The notes below the pieces were generated by a model. The model had not been told where the DNA came from. It searched no databases and was given only the letters and a program-made list of their open reading frames with translations. Of a DNA stretch of 64,000 nt, positions 10,511 through 20,867 are shown in pieces. Location: assembly GCA_016707685.1 (NCBI GenBank), contig JADJHE010000011.1:1-64000 (forward strand). The letters run 5' to 3'. A program made the translations under genes and the position numbers. The stretch is from Bacteroidota bacterium (GTDB lineage Bacteria; Bacteroidota; Bacteroidia; 2-12-FULL-35-15). Numbering within the stretch: position 1 is the stretch's first letter; every line of letters begins with the position of its first letter.

Positions 10511-10888
10511 TTACTTATTAAATTGTTTCAGCCAATTTATGGCTTTCTCTTCATCTTCAAAAAATGCAGTAGGTTTAACAGGTTTGTTTACAGTCATGTA
10601 AAAATTACCAATGATTCGGTGAGGTAAGTAAGTTGTAACTAAGGCTTCTGCGGATGAACATTTCATGCCTTCAGTACTTGAAATAAATTTTCGTGCATCA
10701 TTGTCGATGCTCGAATATTGCCCCGGAATTTTAAGAATGGGAAATGGTTTTTCGTGGCAAATAATTTTCAAGTCCTCTAATAGTTCTTTTGCATCCAATA
10801 ACGAAAAGTCGTGCTCATCTCTAAACACTATTTTTATAATGTTTGGATATGCTGAGGTATCTATTTTATAAGAAAATTTGACAATCAT
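10511..10888 (-). CDS. Hypothetical protein, about 125 aa
   Basis: Soluble small alpha/beta-type protein with no recognisable motif; its C-terminal half has DEEKAINWLKQF. I choose ATG 10888 (MIVKFSYK) instead of the earlier in-frame ATG at 10930, because a promoter-like TATCTTTT lies at 10899-10906, inside the longer version. Some Bacteroidota STAS-like single-domain proteins have this size and shape, but I cannot claim homology. Not linked to its neighbours. Confidence 0.65.
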   Translation of the reverse strand: MIVKFSYKIDTSAYPNIIKIVFRDEHDFSLLDAKELLEDLKIICHEKPFPILKIPGQYSSIDNDARKFISSTEGMKCSSAEALVTTYLPHRIIGNFYMTVNKPVKPTAFFEDEEKAINWLKQFNK

Positions 10889-11060
10889 TTTTGTGAAAAA
10901 AAGATACAAATTTTTAATGAATTTGAGCAAATTTTCTAAAGAAATACGAATCTTTTTTTAGAAGATAACTACGCAGATAAGTTGTGGTGTTGGCATGGCT
11001 TTTTTAATGAATGGTTTATTTTATATATTGTAAAAATAGTTTGGAGTTAAACTTTATTCA

Positions 11061-11075
11061 AGGGGGCCGCCCCCT
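11061..11075. repeat. GC-rich palindrome in AT-rich intergenic DNA
   Basis: AGGGGG CCG CCCCCT, a 6-bp perfect stem with a 3-base loop. A related GC block followed by the same CCCTGATTTT occurs near 43330. It is not followed by a T-run, so it is not a terminator. The rest of 10889-11087 shows nothing apart from the promoter noted for the 125-aa gene. Confidence 0.4.
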
Positions 11076-11087
11076 GATTTTAAATGA

Positions 11088-11120
11088 AAAATCCCCTACC
11101 AAAAAATGGTAGAGGATTTT
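11088..11120 (-). terminator. Terminator of the giant T9SS adhesin gene
   Basis: 13-bp stem (with one G-U in the minus-strand RNA) around an ATTTTTT loop, with a T-rich tail on the minus strand, 20 bases after the stop codon. Confidence 0.8.
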
Positions 11121-11139
11121 TGTAGGGATGTGAGTAGCA

Positions 11140-14100
11140 CTATTTCACAACAGAAAGGTATCCCGTCTTTTCCATTGCTTTATTTCTAAAATCAGTTCCA
11201 GTTAAAATATAATAATAGGTTCCATCCGGCACCACTAGTCCAGCAGATGTTCTTCCATCCCATGATGGATTTAATCCTTCCACTTCCCATAATTTTAATC
11301 CCCAACGGTCATAAATTTCTAAATGCAGTTGTTTATATCCTTCTGCAGTTATAAAAAATACATCGTTTGTATTGTCACCATTCGGACTAAATACATTTGG
11401 AATAACTAAATCAATATTTCCGTCCACAACAACTGTAATGGATGCTGTATCGGCACAGCCATAACTATCTGTAACAATAACCGAAGTTGTATAGCTGCCT
11501 TGATTTAGATTCGTTAAGTTATTGATGCTGTCCGTTTCAGATGGAATCAATGAATTATTTAAAAACCAAGTATAGCTGTTCGCTGCTGTTGTAGTAGTTG
11601 CTAAAACATCCGTATTAAAAGGTTCCATTCCAGAGGTTGGATTTGCCGTTAGTGAAACACTAATTCCACCTGCGCTTGGAACACTCATCACATTACTAGT
11701 ATCTGTACAACCTGATTGGTCTGTTACTATTAACGTGTAATTACCGCTGCTTACATTCGCTAAAATAGAATCCGTTCCAACAGGTGTTGCATTGTTAAGC
11801 CATTGATACGAATAAGCTCCCGTTCCACCCGTTACCATCACATTATTTATTCCTCCTGTATTTGTATTACAATATGCAGAATCAATGTTTATTGTAGAGG
11901 CAATACTAGGGTTCGGATTTACAGTAATTGAAATACTATCCAATGGTGATGTACATCCATTTGCATCGGTATAACTTGCATAATAGGTCCCAGCTGTGTT
12001 TACTGCAATCGTTCCTGTTGTTTGTCCGCCTGGTGACCAAACAATTCCAGTGTTTGGATTTGCAGTTAACGTTGCTGTTTGTCCTTGACAAATTGCATTG
12101 CTTCCTCCTGTAACACTTAAACTAGGTGAAGAAGGAATTGTATTTACAACAACTGTAACAACTGCTGATGTATTTGTACATCCATTTGCATCTGTATATA
12201 CAACATTGTAATTTCCACTTGTGCTTGTTGTGAAAATAGAATCAGTTGAATTATTTGGCGACCAAACAATTCCTGTTCCGGGTGAAGCAGTAAGTGTAAC
12301 TGAATCGCCTTGGCAGAATGTAAGTGGACTACCAGCTGCAATAACAGGAGCATTTGGCAAACTGTTTACAGTAACTGAAACAAATGCTGTATCGGATGTA
12401 CATCCATTGCCATCCGTACTTGTTAACCAATAATTTCCTCCTGTAGTTATATTAATTGTATTTGTAGTTTCACCTGTACTCCAATTATTTCCAGTTGAAC
12501 TATTTGATGTTAATGTGGTTGATTGTCCAGCACAAAACGCAAGTCCAGTATTACTAATACTTGGTGTACTTGGTAATGGCAATTCCACTGTTGATGTGGA
12601 TGCAGATATTGCAGAACAACGTGCTGCGCCAACTGTAACATCATAAGTCCCCGATGCACTTACAACAATTGATTGTGTAGTTTCTCCGGTGCTCCATGTA
12701 TTTCCATTCACACTGCTCGATGTTAATGTAACACTATCACCAGCACAGAATGTTAATGGACCGCTTGCACTAATTGTTGGTGTTGCAGGATTTGAATTTA
12801 CTGTTACAATTGCACTAGTAGGTAATGAATTACAACTACCATTATTGATTATTAATGTATACGTGCCAGAAGCATTTACTGTAATTGTTTGTGTTGTTTC
12901 ACCAGTGCTCCATGTATTACCTGTTGCACTGCTCGATGTTAATGTAGTTGTTTGTCCTGCACATATGTTTAAACCACTATCCGTTATTGTTGGAGTAGCT
13001 GGTGTTGCATTTACAACAACGGTGGTGTTTGCCGAACTTGCTGAGCAGGAATTAATATCACTTACTGTTACAGAATAAATTCCAGCCGCATTCACAGTAA
13101 TGCTTTGTGTTGTTGACCCATCACTCCAAACATTGCCAGTTGCACTTGATGATGTAAGTGTTACATTGTCGCCTGAGCAGAATGTTAATGGTCCACTTGC
13201 ACTAACTGTAGGAGTAGTTGGATTTGGATTTACAACAACAGTTACAGATTCATTTGCAGATGAACACCCATTGCCATCGGTAACACCAACTGTATACGTT
13301 CCTGATGTTGTTGCTGTAATGTTTTGTGTTGTTGCTCCTGTGCTCCAAGTATTTCCTGTTGCGCTTGATGATGTTAATACAACACTACCTCCTGTACAAA
13401 AAGTTAAAGGTCCACTTGCCGAAACAGTTGGTGTATTTGGTAATGGATTTACAGTTATGGTAGTTGATGCTGTTGAAGAAGTACATCCATTTCCATCAGT
13501 TACACTCACCGTATAAGCTCCAGATGTACTTACTGTAATTGATTGCGAAGTAGCACCAGTACTCCATGTATTTCCTGTAGTACTCGATGATGTTAAGGTA
13601 ACTGTTCCTCCAATACAAAATGTTGTTGGTCCACTAGTAGCTACAACAGGTGTGCTTGGTAATGGATTGATTACAACAGTTGTATTTGCAGAGTTGGAAG
13701 AACATCCTGCAGCACCAACAGTAACAGAATAATTTCCTGCAGCACTCACTGTAATGGATTGTGTTGTAGCACCAGTGCTCCATGTATTTCCAGAAGCACT
13801 GCTCGATGTTAATGTAACACTTTCTCCAGCACAAAATGTTAAAGGTCCACCAGCCGATACTGTTGGTACAGGTGGATTCGATACTTCAGTAACTGTTGTT
13901 GATGCACTTGCAGATGTACAACCATTTGCATCTACAAAACTTACCGAATAAGTTCCTGATGCACTGACTGTAATTGATTGTGTTGTTGCTCCTGTGCTCC
14001 ATGTGTTTCCTGTTGTACTTGATGATGTTAATGTAACACTTCCGCCAGTACAAAATGTGGTAGGACCACTTGCTGAAATTGTTGGAGCACTTGGCAAAGG

Positions 14101-16750
14101 ATTTACCGTAATAGTAGTTGAAGCAGTTGAAGATGTACAACCGTTTCCATCAGTTACGCTTACAGTATATGTTCCAGCAGCACTAACCGTAATGGATTGT
14201 GTTGTTGCTCCTGTGCTCCATGTATTTCCAGTTGCACTTGATGATGTTAATGTAATATTATTCCCTGCACAGAAAGTGGTTGGTCCACTTGCCGAAACTA
14301 CCGGGCGTACTTGGCAATGCATTTACAGTAACTGTTGTATTTGCAGAAGTAGCTGTACAACCTGTAGAACTAACAGTTACAGAATAAGTACCACTTGCAT
14401 TAACTGTTATTGATTGTGTAGTTGCTCCTGTGCTCCATGTATTTCCGGATGCACTCGATGATGTTAACGTAATGCTTCCTCCAGCACAAAAAGTGGTTGG
14501 TCCGCTTGCAGCTACTGTTGGTGTTGCTGGTAATGGATTAACAGTAATGGTAGATGAAGCAGTTGATGAAGTACAGCCGTTTCCATCGGTTACACTCACG
14601 GTATAGGTTCCTGATGTACTTACTGTAATTGACTGTGTAGTTGCTCCCGTGCTCCAGGTATTACCAGAAGCGCTAGATGATGTTAATGTTACACTATTAC
14701 CTGCACAGAATGTTGTGGGACCACTTGCAGATACAACAGGTGTAGTTGGCAATGGATTTACAATCACTGCAGTGTTTGTTGAAGTAGCACTACAACCCGC
14801 AGAACCAACAGTTACGGAATAAGTTCCACTTGCGTTAACTGTAATGGATTGTGTTGTTGCGCCCGTGCTCCAAGTATTTCCAGACGCACTACTAGATGTT
14901 AGTGTTACTGTATTTCCTGCACAAAATGTTAATGGCCCACCAGCTGAAATTGTTGGTGTAGTTGGTAATGAATTCACAGTGATTGTACTTGAACCGTTTG
15001 CTGAAATACAACCATTTCCATTGGTCACGTTTACGGTATAAGTTCCAGATGAATTTACTGTTATCGATTGTGTAGTTGCCCCTGTACTCCATGTATTTCC
15101 GCTTGCACTCGAAGATGTTAAGGTAACACTTCCTCCTGTACAAAAAGTAGTTGGCCCACTTGCAGATACTGTTGGTGTGGTAGGTAAAGGATTTACAGTA
15201 ATGGTTGAAGATGCACTTGGTGAAGTACAACCACCACTCACATAACTTACAGAATAAGTTCCTGCTGCCGAAACAGTAATAGATTGTGTAGTTGCACCCG
15301 TGCTCCACGTATTTCCAGTAGCACTCGATGAAGTTAAGGTAACACTTCCTCCAGTACAAAATGTAGTAGGGCCGCTTGCCGAAATTGTTGGTGCTGTTGG
15401 TAATGGATTTACAACAATTGTTCTTGAAGCATTTGCAGAGACACAACCATTTCCATTGGTAACATTAACAGAATATGTTCCCGCTGCACTCACAGTAATT
15501 GATTGAGTAGTTGCACCTGTGCTCCACGTGTTGCCGGTCGCACTTGAAGATGTTAAGGTAACGCTTCCTCCTGCACAAAATGTTAATGGTCCGCTTGCCG
15601 AAATTGTTGGTGTTGCAGGTAATGGATTAACTGTAACAGTCGCTGATCCATTAGCAGAATTACAGCCACCACTTAAATAATTTACAGTATAGGTTCCAGC
15701 AGTACTCACCGTAATGGATTGTGTAGTTGCTCCTGTACTCCACGTATTTCCACTTGCGCTCGATGATGTAAGTGTAACGCTTCCTCCCGCACAAAATGTT
15801 GTTGGACCACTTGCCGAAATTGTTGGTGTGGTAGGGGCGGGATTAACCGTTACTGTTGTGGAAGCACAAGATGTTAATGTACCACAACTCATATTGCCGA
15901 CATAATAAGTAGTAGTTGTTGATGGGGTCACAGTAATAGATGCACCAGTTCCAATCAATGTTCCACCACATGAACCAGTATACCATTGAGATGAAGCATT
16001 TCCACCTACAGCAGTTAATGTTGTTGATGCGCTAGCACAAATGGTTGTTGTTCCAGTGATGGATGAAGGCGGTGTAGCTGCTGGTGCTGCCGATGTGCTG
16101 ATAGCTGATAAAATGATGTACTGATATGCAGGATTATTATTCCAAATTGAATTGGAAGATTGATTATTTCGGTAAGTAATTGTGATAGTTTTAACGCATT
16201 GTCCAGCTGTACCAACCGAAAAATTTGTAGTAGCACAAGTACACCCGCCATTTCCTCCTGTATTAATATCTGCTCTAATAATACGATTGTTACCTGCAGT
16301 AGTACTGGTTTGCCCTGAGCATAAGCCCGAAACAGTCGGTAAAATTCCTGCACTAGCAACATCTGTTGCAGTTAATGTTACTTCATCTAAAAAGGTACAT
16401 TCATATGGCGTACTAGAGTTACAATAGTTGGAGTTGATGTCGGATATGCTAAATGTTACTGGTGCACCAACCGCTGTTGCAAATGTAATTGTCATTGTGG
16501 TAAATGAAGTGCTGTTGTTCCAGTCTTGAGCAACATACAAACCATTACCCATCGCACAACCTTGTGGATTTCCAAATTTAGGTGCGCCATCTGTATAGTT
16601 TCCAGATCCAGTAAAAGCAATGGATAAATTTCCATTTGTCCATGATGTGGCCGCTCCAGGATAACTGTTCCATGTGAAGGTAGTTTGTGCAAATGAAAAA
16701 GCTGAAACGAAAAGTAATAGCGCGATTGTAAAATGTAATTTTTTATACAT
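11140..16750 (-). CDS. Giant repeat adhesin with T9SS type B sorting domain (one frameshift near 14304)
   Basis: Reading starts at 16750 with a signal peptide (MYKKLHFTIALLLFVSAFSFAQ). About 220 residues of unassigned globular sequence follow, then a first Ig-like unit and 18 tandem Ig-like repeats of 70-75 residues (motifs CxGxxVTLTSSSxxGNTWSTG, TTQSITV, NPLPxTPxxSASGP). The C-terminal domain is type B (IPNVFSPNGDNTNDVF ... GYLSVVK). The frame breaks inside repeat 7. Removing one base of the GGG at 14303-14305 restores it, so this is one protein of about 1,869 residues. Each repeat has a pair of conserved Cys. Predicted to be exported by the T9SS and to project from the surface as an adhesin or matrix protein. 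The target is unknown. Confidence 0.9.
11905..15800 (-). repeat. Tandem DNA repeat, 18 copies of about 216 bp
   Basis: Coding repeats of the adhesin at 11140-16750. Copies 1-12 (upper coordinates) are most alike at both protein and DNA level; copies 13-18 near the C-terminus are progressively more divergent. This pattern points to recent expansion of the N-terminal copies. Assembly collapse or copy-number variation is plausible here. Confidence 0.85.
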
Positions 16751-16770
16751 GTTGGTGTATTTTTGTCATT

Positions 16771-16778
16771 CAAAAATA
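16771..16778 (-). promoter_or_regulatory. -7 box of the giant adhesin gene
   Basis: TATTTTTG on the minus strand, 20 bases before the ATG at 16750. A TTGG lies 14 bases further upstream, shorter than the usual spacing. Confidence 0.45.
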
Positions 16779-16907
16779 AATATTCGATTTGCCAATAAAT
16801 AGGGTGCTAGCCCTCTAATTGATAATTGGTAAACAGATACAAATGTTCAATTCTACCTTTTTGATTCTCTAATTTTTACAGTACATTTAGACAAAATTAT
16901 TTTCGAT

Positions 16908-18875
16908 TTGATAATTAAAAAATACATATTCGGAGTATTATTTTTTCTTCTTTCTTTCCCATTGTTCGCACAATACGGGAAAGAGTTGGATGCGCTTTTA
17001 CTTCAAGTAAAGGACGCTTCTTATTATGATTCTGCAAGGGTTTTTGAAGCAGGAGAAAAGGCGATTGCTCTAGCAAAAAAAGAATCAAAATTTGCGGCTA
17101 TTCCAGAAGTTTACCTGTATTATGGTAGTTACTTTTTTTATGTTCGTAATCTTCCAAAAGCTGACTTTTTTTTCAAAAAAGCGATAAGTGATGCTCTACA
17201 AACAAAAAATGAATACATTGAGTTACGAGCACAAATTCGATTGGCGTATTTGGATTTTGAATTGGGACAAACCGAGAAAGCAACAGAACAACTAAAACGT
17301 TTTTTACTACTCGCCAAATCAAAAAAAGATTTTGATAACCAAGCAGAAGCTCTCAACTTAATTGGTATTATAAAAGAATATACAGGCAATGCGAAAGAGG
17401 CAATGGTTCTGTATTACGAAGGTCTTATTCTTTCCGAAAAGCATAATCTAAAATACTATCCTGCTGTTTTTCGAAATAATTTAGGATTAATAAAATTGAA
17501 TGCCGATAACAACAAAGCGGCATACGAGGATTTTGTTCAAGGCCTTGCTATCGCTGAACGTGATAATGATAAACGATTAGCCAGTCATATTCAAATGAAC
17601 ATTTGTATTTTAAATGTTCGTGAAAAAAAATTGAAAGAAGCGTTTGACTCTTTTTCAAAAGTAATCGACTATTCTAAAAAAAATAATCTGCCTATTGAAC
17701 TTTCGAGCAACTACATTAATCTAGCAACAGCTTTTGTAACGACAGATCCTTCGGCAGCTATTAATTATTTTGATTCAGCAATTGTTATTTTAGAAAAACA
17801 TCAGTTGGTAAAAGAGTTAAATAGAGCGTATTTAGGAAAAGTGGATGTGTTATTTCAGATGAAAAAGATAACCGAAGCCGAAAAAATACTTGCATCGGTA
17901 GCACCTTACTTTTTGAAAAATCAATCATCGGAAGAAACGCCTTTTTATTATTTTCAATTATACAGAGTGAATGAGCAAAAGGGCGATTTCGAAAATGCCT
18001 TAGCAAATTTTATTACCTACACTGATTTAAAAACACAACAGGAAAATAAATTAAACAATAAAATTATTGAACAACTTCAACAGAATTATACGGTTCAGCA
18101 AAAGGAGATAGAATTAGAAAAAGAGAAAACAAAAACAATTTTATTGGAAAAACAAAATCAGGAACATCGTTTTGTTCTTTGGTTCTCTATTTCACTAGCA
18201 GGCTTAATTCTTATTTTAGTAATAGTGTTTTTTTATATTAAATATACTCGAAGAATAAAACAAGAACAACAATTGTTTAGTCAACAATTAATCAGCAATA
18301 TTGAGGAGGAACGCAAACGCATTGCACGCGATTTACACGATGATATTGGTCAGTCACTGTCATTCATTAAATCGAAAATCGTAAACGAAAAAAGTAAAAA
18401 TTCTGAATTGATTCTATCACTCGAAAAAGAGTTAGGTGCTGTCATTGAACAAACAAGAGAAATTTCACATGGATTGTATCCTTCCAGTTTAGAAAAAATA
18501 GGATTGGCTCGTTCTGTTGCTACTCTTATGACGGTTGTTCAAAATTCAACCAGTTTGGAATGTAGTTTTGATATCGCTGATGAGGTGCAAGAACTAACAA
18601 TTTTAGTGCAAACGCATTTGTTTCGGATATTACAAGAGTGTGTAAATAATACTTTGAAACATTCCAATGCTAGCGGCTTAAAAATATCGATTGAGAGAAT
18701 AGGAAATGAATTTACATTGACGTATCAGGACAATGGCAAAAGTGCAAAGAGTAAAAAGAAAATGGATGGAATCGGTTTGCTGTCGATAAAGGAACGTGCA
18801 AATATTATTGGTGCCGTGATTCATGCAAATGATATTACAGAAAAAGGATTTAAATTAGTGCTGAAATTTAAATAG
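16908..18875 (+). CDS. TPR-containing sensor histidine kinase (HisKA_3 / NarX-like)
   Basis: 655 residues. The start is a TTG, the only start that preserves the signal peptide (IIKKYIFGVLFFLLSFPLFA). The periplasmic part is built of TPR-like helical repeats (about 25-390), followed by a coiled coil and one membrane span (about 422-445). The kinase core has phospho-acceptor His477 in ARDLHDDIGQS, an N-box (QECVNNTLKHS) and a G-box (GIGLLSIKERA). Together with the regulator six to fifteen bases downstream it forms a two-component system. Such TPR kinases are common in Bacteroidota; the signal is unknown. Confidence 0.9.
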   Translation: MIIKKYIFGVLFFLLSFPLFAQYGKELDALLLQVKDASYYDSARVFEAGEKAIALAKKESKFAAIPEVYLYYGSYFFYVRNLPKADFFFKKAISDALQTKNEYIELRAQIRLAYLDFELGQTEKATEQLKRFLLLAKSKKDFDNQAEALNLIGIIKEYTGNAKEAMVLYYEGLILSEKHNLKYYPAVFRNNLGLIKLNADNNKAAYEDFVQGLAIAERDNDKRLASHIQMNICILNVREKKLKEAFDSFSKVIDYSKKNNLPIELSSNYINLATAFVTTDPSAAINYFDSAIVILEKHQLVKELNRAYLGKVDVLFQMKKITEAEKILASVAPYFLKNQSSEETPFYYFQLYRVNEQKGDFENALANFITYTDLKTQQENKLNNKIIEQLQQNYTVQQKEIELEKEKTKTILLEKQNQEHRFVLWFSISLAGLILILVIVFFYIKYTRRIKQEQQLFSQQLISNIEEERKRIARDLHDDIGQSLSFIKSKIVNEKSKNSELILSLEKELGAVIEQTREISHGLYPSSLEKIGLARSVATLMTVVQNSTSLECSFDIADEVQELTILVQTHLFRILQECVNNTLKHSNASGLKISIERIGNEFTLTYQDNGKSAKSKKKMDGIGLLSIKERANIIGAVIHANDITEKGFKLVLKFK

Positions 18876-18890
18876 GGAATAGTGGATAAA

Positions 18891-19553
18891 ATGAAATTAT
18901 TAATAGCGGACGATCATCCGATTTTTAGAACAGGGCTCAAAGATATTTTATTGAGCTCCTTTAAAAAAATGGATTTGATTGAATGTGTTAATGGTGCTCA
19001 AGCAATTGAAAAAATAAAATCATTAAAGCCCGACATCGCCATTTTGGATATCAACATGCCCGAATTAAATGGATTGGAAGTTGCAAAAATTGTTTTGAAA
19101 GAAAATTTAAAAACAAAAGTGATTATCCTTACCATGTATCGTGATCGTGAGATGATTAAGAAAGCAATGGAAGTAGGAGCTTTTGGATACATTTTAAAGG
19201 ATTTTGCTGCAGATGAAATTATTGAATGCATCGAAAAAGTGAAGTTGAATGAAAAATACATTGGTCCCGAATTGCAAACTTTTTATCAAGAAATAGGGCA
19301 TGAAGATTTAAAGAAAAAAGAGTTAAATCAACTCATTAAAAATTTAAGTCAGGCAGAGTTAAAAACCTTAAAATTGGTTAGTCAGAATAAATCAACCAAA
19401 GAGATTGCCGAACTGTTGTTTTTATCTGAAAAAACAATTGAAAATTATCGTTCCAAAATTTGTCAAAAATTAATGTTGCCACCTCGCAACAATAGTTTAT
19501 TGCTTTGGACTTCTGAAAACAAAGAACTATTAAATTCAATTAACGAATTTTAA
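18891..19553 (+). CDS. NarL/FixJ-family response regulator
   Basis: Receiver domain with the acidic pair Asp7/Asp8 (LIADDHP) and phospho-acceptor Asp53 (ILDINMPELNG). The C-terminal LuxR-type helix-turn-helix (about 155-205) contains STKEIAELLFLSEKTIENYRS. It is cotranscribed with the kinase at 16908. I start at ATG 18891, where the receiver fold begins; a GTG nine bases upstream (18882) is an alternative start that adds three residues. The targets cannot be read from this window. Confidence 0.9.
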   Translation: MKLLIADDHPIFRTGLKDILLSSFKKMDLIECVNGAQAIEKIKSLKPDIAILDINMPELNGLEVAKIVLKENLKTKVIILTMYRDREMIKKAMEVGAFGYILKDFAADEIIECIEKVKLNEKYIGPELQTFYQEIGHEDLKKKELNQLIKNLSQAELKTLKLVSQNKSTKEIAELLFLSEKTIENYRSKICQKLMLPPRNNSLLLWTSENKELLNSINEF

Positions 19554-19569
19554 TAATCAATTTACCTTA

Positions 19570-19600
19570 TTGCGTTTCTGCCTTCAGAATCCTATATTTG
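19570..19600 (+). promoter_or_regulatory. Promoter of the RidA-family gene
   Basis: TTG (19570-19572), 20-base spacer, TATATTTG (19593-19600). This is a good Bacteroidota promoter, 21 bases before the ATG. Confidence 0.65.
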
Positions 19601-19621
19601 TTCTCTTTTTAAAAATTAACA

Positions 19622-20038
19622 ATGGCAGACGATAGAATAAATTCAAGCAAAGCACCCGAACCAGTTGGTGCATATCCACATGCTCGTAGAGTTGGAAATT
19701 TATTATTCCTTTCAGGAGTTGGTCCACGCGAACGTGGTACTAAAAAAATTCCAGGAGTGGAATTGGATGAAAAAGGAAACATCGTTTCGTATGATATTGA
19801 AGTGCAATGCAAAAATGTTTTTCAAAACATTAAATACATTTTAGAAGATGCAGGTAGCAGCTGGGATAACATTGTGGATGTTCAAGTTTTTTTAACAAAC
19901 ATGAAAGATGATTTTGCTACTTACAATCGTGTGTATGCGGAGTGGTTTAAAGACAATCAACCTTGTCGTACTACCATTGAAATCAACTGTTTGCCAACAC
20001 CCATTGCAATCGAATTAAAGGTTATTGCAACCATATAA
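19622..20038 (+). CDS. RidA-family deaminase, similar to 2-aminomuconate deaminase
   Basis: 138 residues with the RidA signature: GNLLFLSGVGP near 27-37 and the active-site Arg in PCRTTIEI near 119. The longer N-terminus, PVGAYPHARR and the EVQCKNVFQNI segment resemble the 2-aminomuconate deaminase branch of the kynurenine pathway more than the generic enamine deaminase, but this sub-assignment is inference. An ALDH8A1-like dehydrogenase, which would make its substrate, is encoded in the same window at 32055-33500. Monocistronic, with its own promoter and terminator. Confidence 0.82.
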   Translation: MADDRINSSKAPEPVGAYPHARRVGNLLFLSGVGPRERGTKKIPGVELDEKGNIVSYDIEVQCKNVFQNIKYILEDAGSSWDNIVDVQVFLTNMKDDFATYNRVYAEWFKDNQPCRTTIEINCLPTPIAIELKVIATI

Positions 20039-20054
20039 TTGCTCTCCTCTATTT

Positions 20055-20090
20055 AATCCCCTTTTGTTCTGATGAATGAAAGGGGATTTT
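20055..20090 (+). terminator. Terminator of the RidA-family gene
   Basis: AATCCCCTTT / AAAGGGGATT stem (10 bp, 14-base loop) followed by a T-run. Confidence 0.8.
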
Positions 20091-20125
20091 TTTATCTTCG
20101 TTTATCATTTACTAAATCATAAGCA

Positions 20126-20791
20126 ATGGATAGTTTATTTCCAATAATTCGACTCATTCACATTTTAGCTGGAGCAACCGCCCTAGTTACAGGTTTATTG
20201 GCAATGCTTACTTTAAAAGGTGGTAAAGCACATCGCATCAATGGTAAACTTTATTTTTGGAGCATGGGAATTATTTTTGTTTCCAGCATCTACATGGCTA
20301 TTTATAGGGAAATGATCTTTTTTGTATTGATTGCTTTTTTTAGTTTTCAAGCAGCTTTTAATGGATATCGTATTTTGTATTTAAAAAAAATTAATCAGGG
20401 ACAAAAAGCGGGAATGCTCGATTATATTGGAATTGTAGTTGGCGGATTAGCGGCTATTTTTATGTTATACCTTGGAATAATCAACACAATCAAAGGCAAT
20501 CAATCAGGTATTATTTTATTGGTATTTGGCTCATTTTACACTTTGGGAGTATGGCAAGAAATTCGAAAATTTCAAAAACCACCTACCGAAAAAATGTTTT
20601 GGATGTACAAACACATCGGACAAATGGGTGGTGCTTATATTGCTACAATAACTGCCTTTTTGGTGAATAATTACGCCTTATTCCCCTTTATTCCTGGTGT
20701 TGTGCTTTGGTTATTACCCACAGCGGTTGGTGTAGTGCTAATTACCCTTGTAATTAAGAAGTACAAAAAGAAGTATACACCTAATGCATAA
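20126..20791 (+). CDS. DUF2306-type integral membrane protein
   Basis: 221 residues with six or seven hydrophobic helices and a short basic C-terminus (KKYKKKYTPNA). An early His in RLIHILAGA, the segment GKAHRINGKLYFWSMG and a late HIGQMGGAY are the conserved-looking positions of the DUF2306 family, where histidines in membrane helices hint at heme or metal binding. The function is unknown. TATCTTCG at 20093-20100 may be its -7 box, just after the previous terminator. Confidence 0.8.
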   Translation: MDSLFPIIRLIHILAGATALVTGLLAMLTLKGGKAHRINGKLYFWSMGIIFVSSIYMAIYREMIFFVLIAFFSFQAAFNGYRILYLKKINQGQKAGMLDYIGIVVGGLAAIFMLYLGIINTIKGNQSGIILLVFGSFYTLGVWQEIRKFQKPPTEKMFWMYKHIGQMGGAYIATITAFLVNNYALFPFIPGVVLWLLPTAVGVVLITLVIKKYKKKYTPNA

Positions 20792-20825
20792 GCCTTTAAG
20801 CAGTAGGTTTTTACGGATAAATCAT

Positions 20826-20833
20826 TACCTTTG
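20826..20833 (+). promoter_or_regulatory. -7 box of ileS
   Basis: TACCTTTG, 34 bases before the ileS ATG, an exact TAnnTTTG match. No clear -33 element. Confidence 0.5.
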
Positions 20834-20867
20834 CATTCCTTTTAAATTTTAAGAATTTTCATTTATT

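Noticed and set aside
12689..14413. Several long plus-strand frames opposite the adhesin repeats (also at 14844-15905)
   Set aside because: They recur once per repeat with the same hydrophobic translation and have no start signals. They are antisense shadows of the repetitive coding sequence.
11905..15800. Periodic repeat array that could suggest a CRISPR locus
   Set aside because: Period about 216 bp, repeats are coding and continuous, with no unique spacers and no cas genes.
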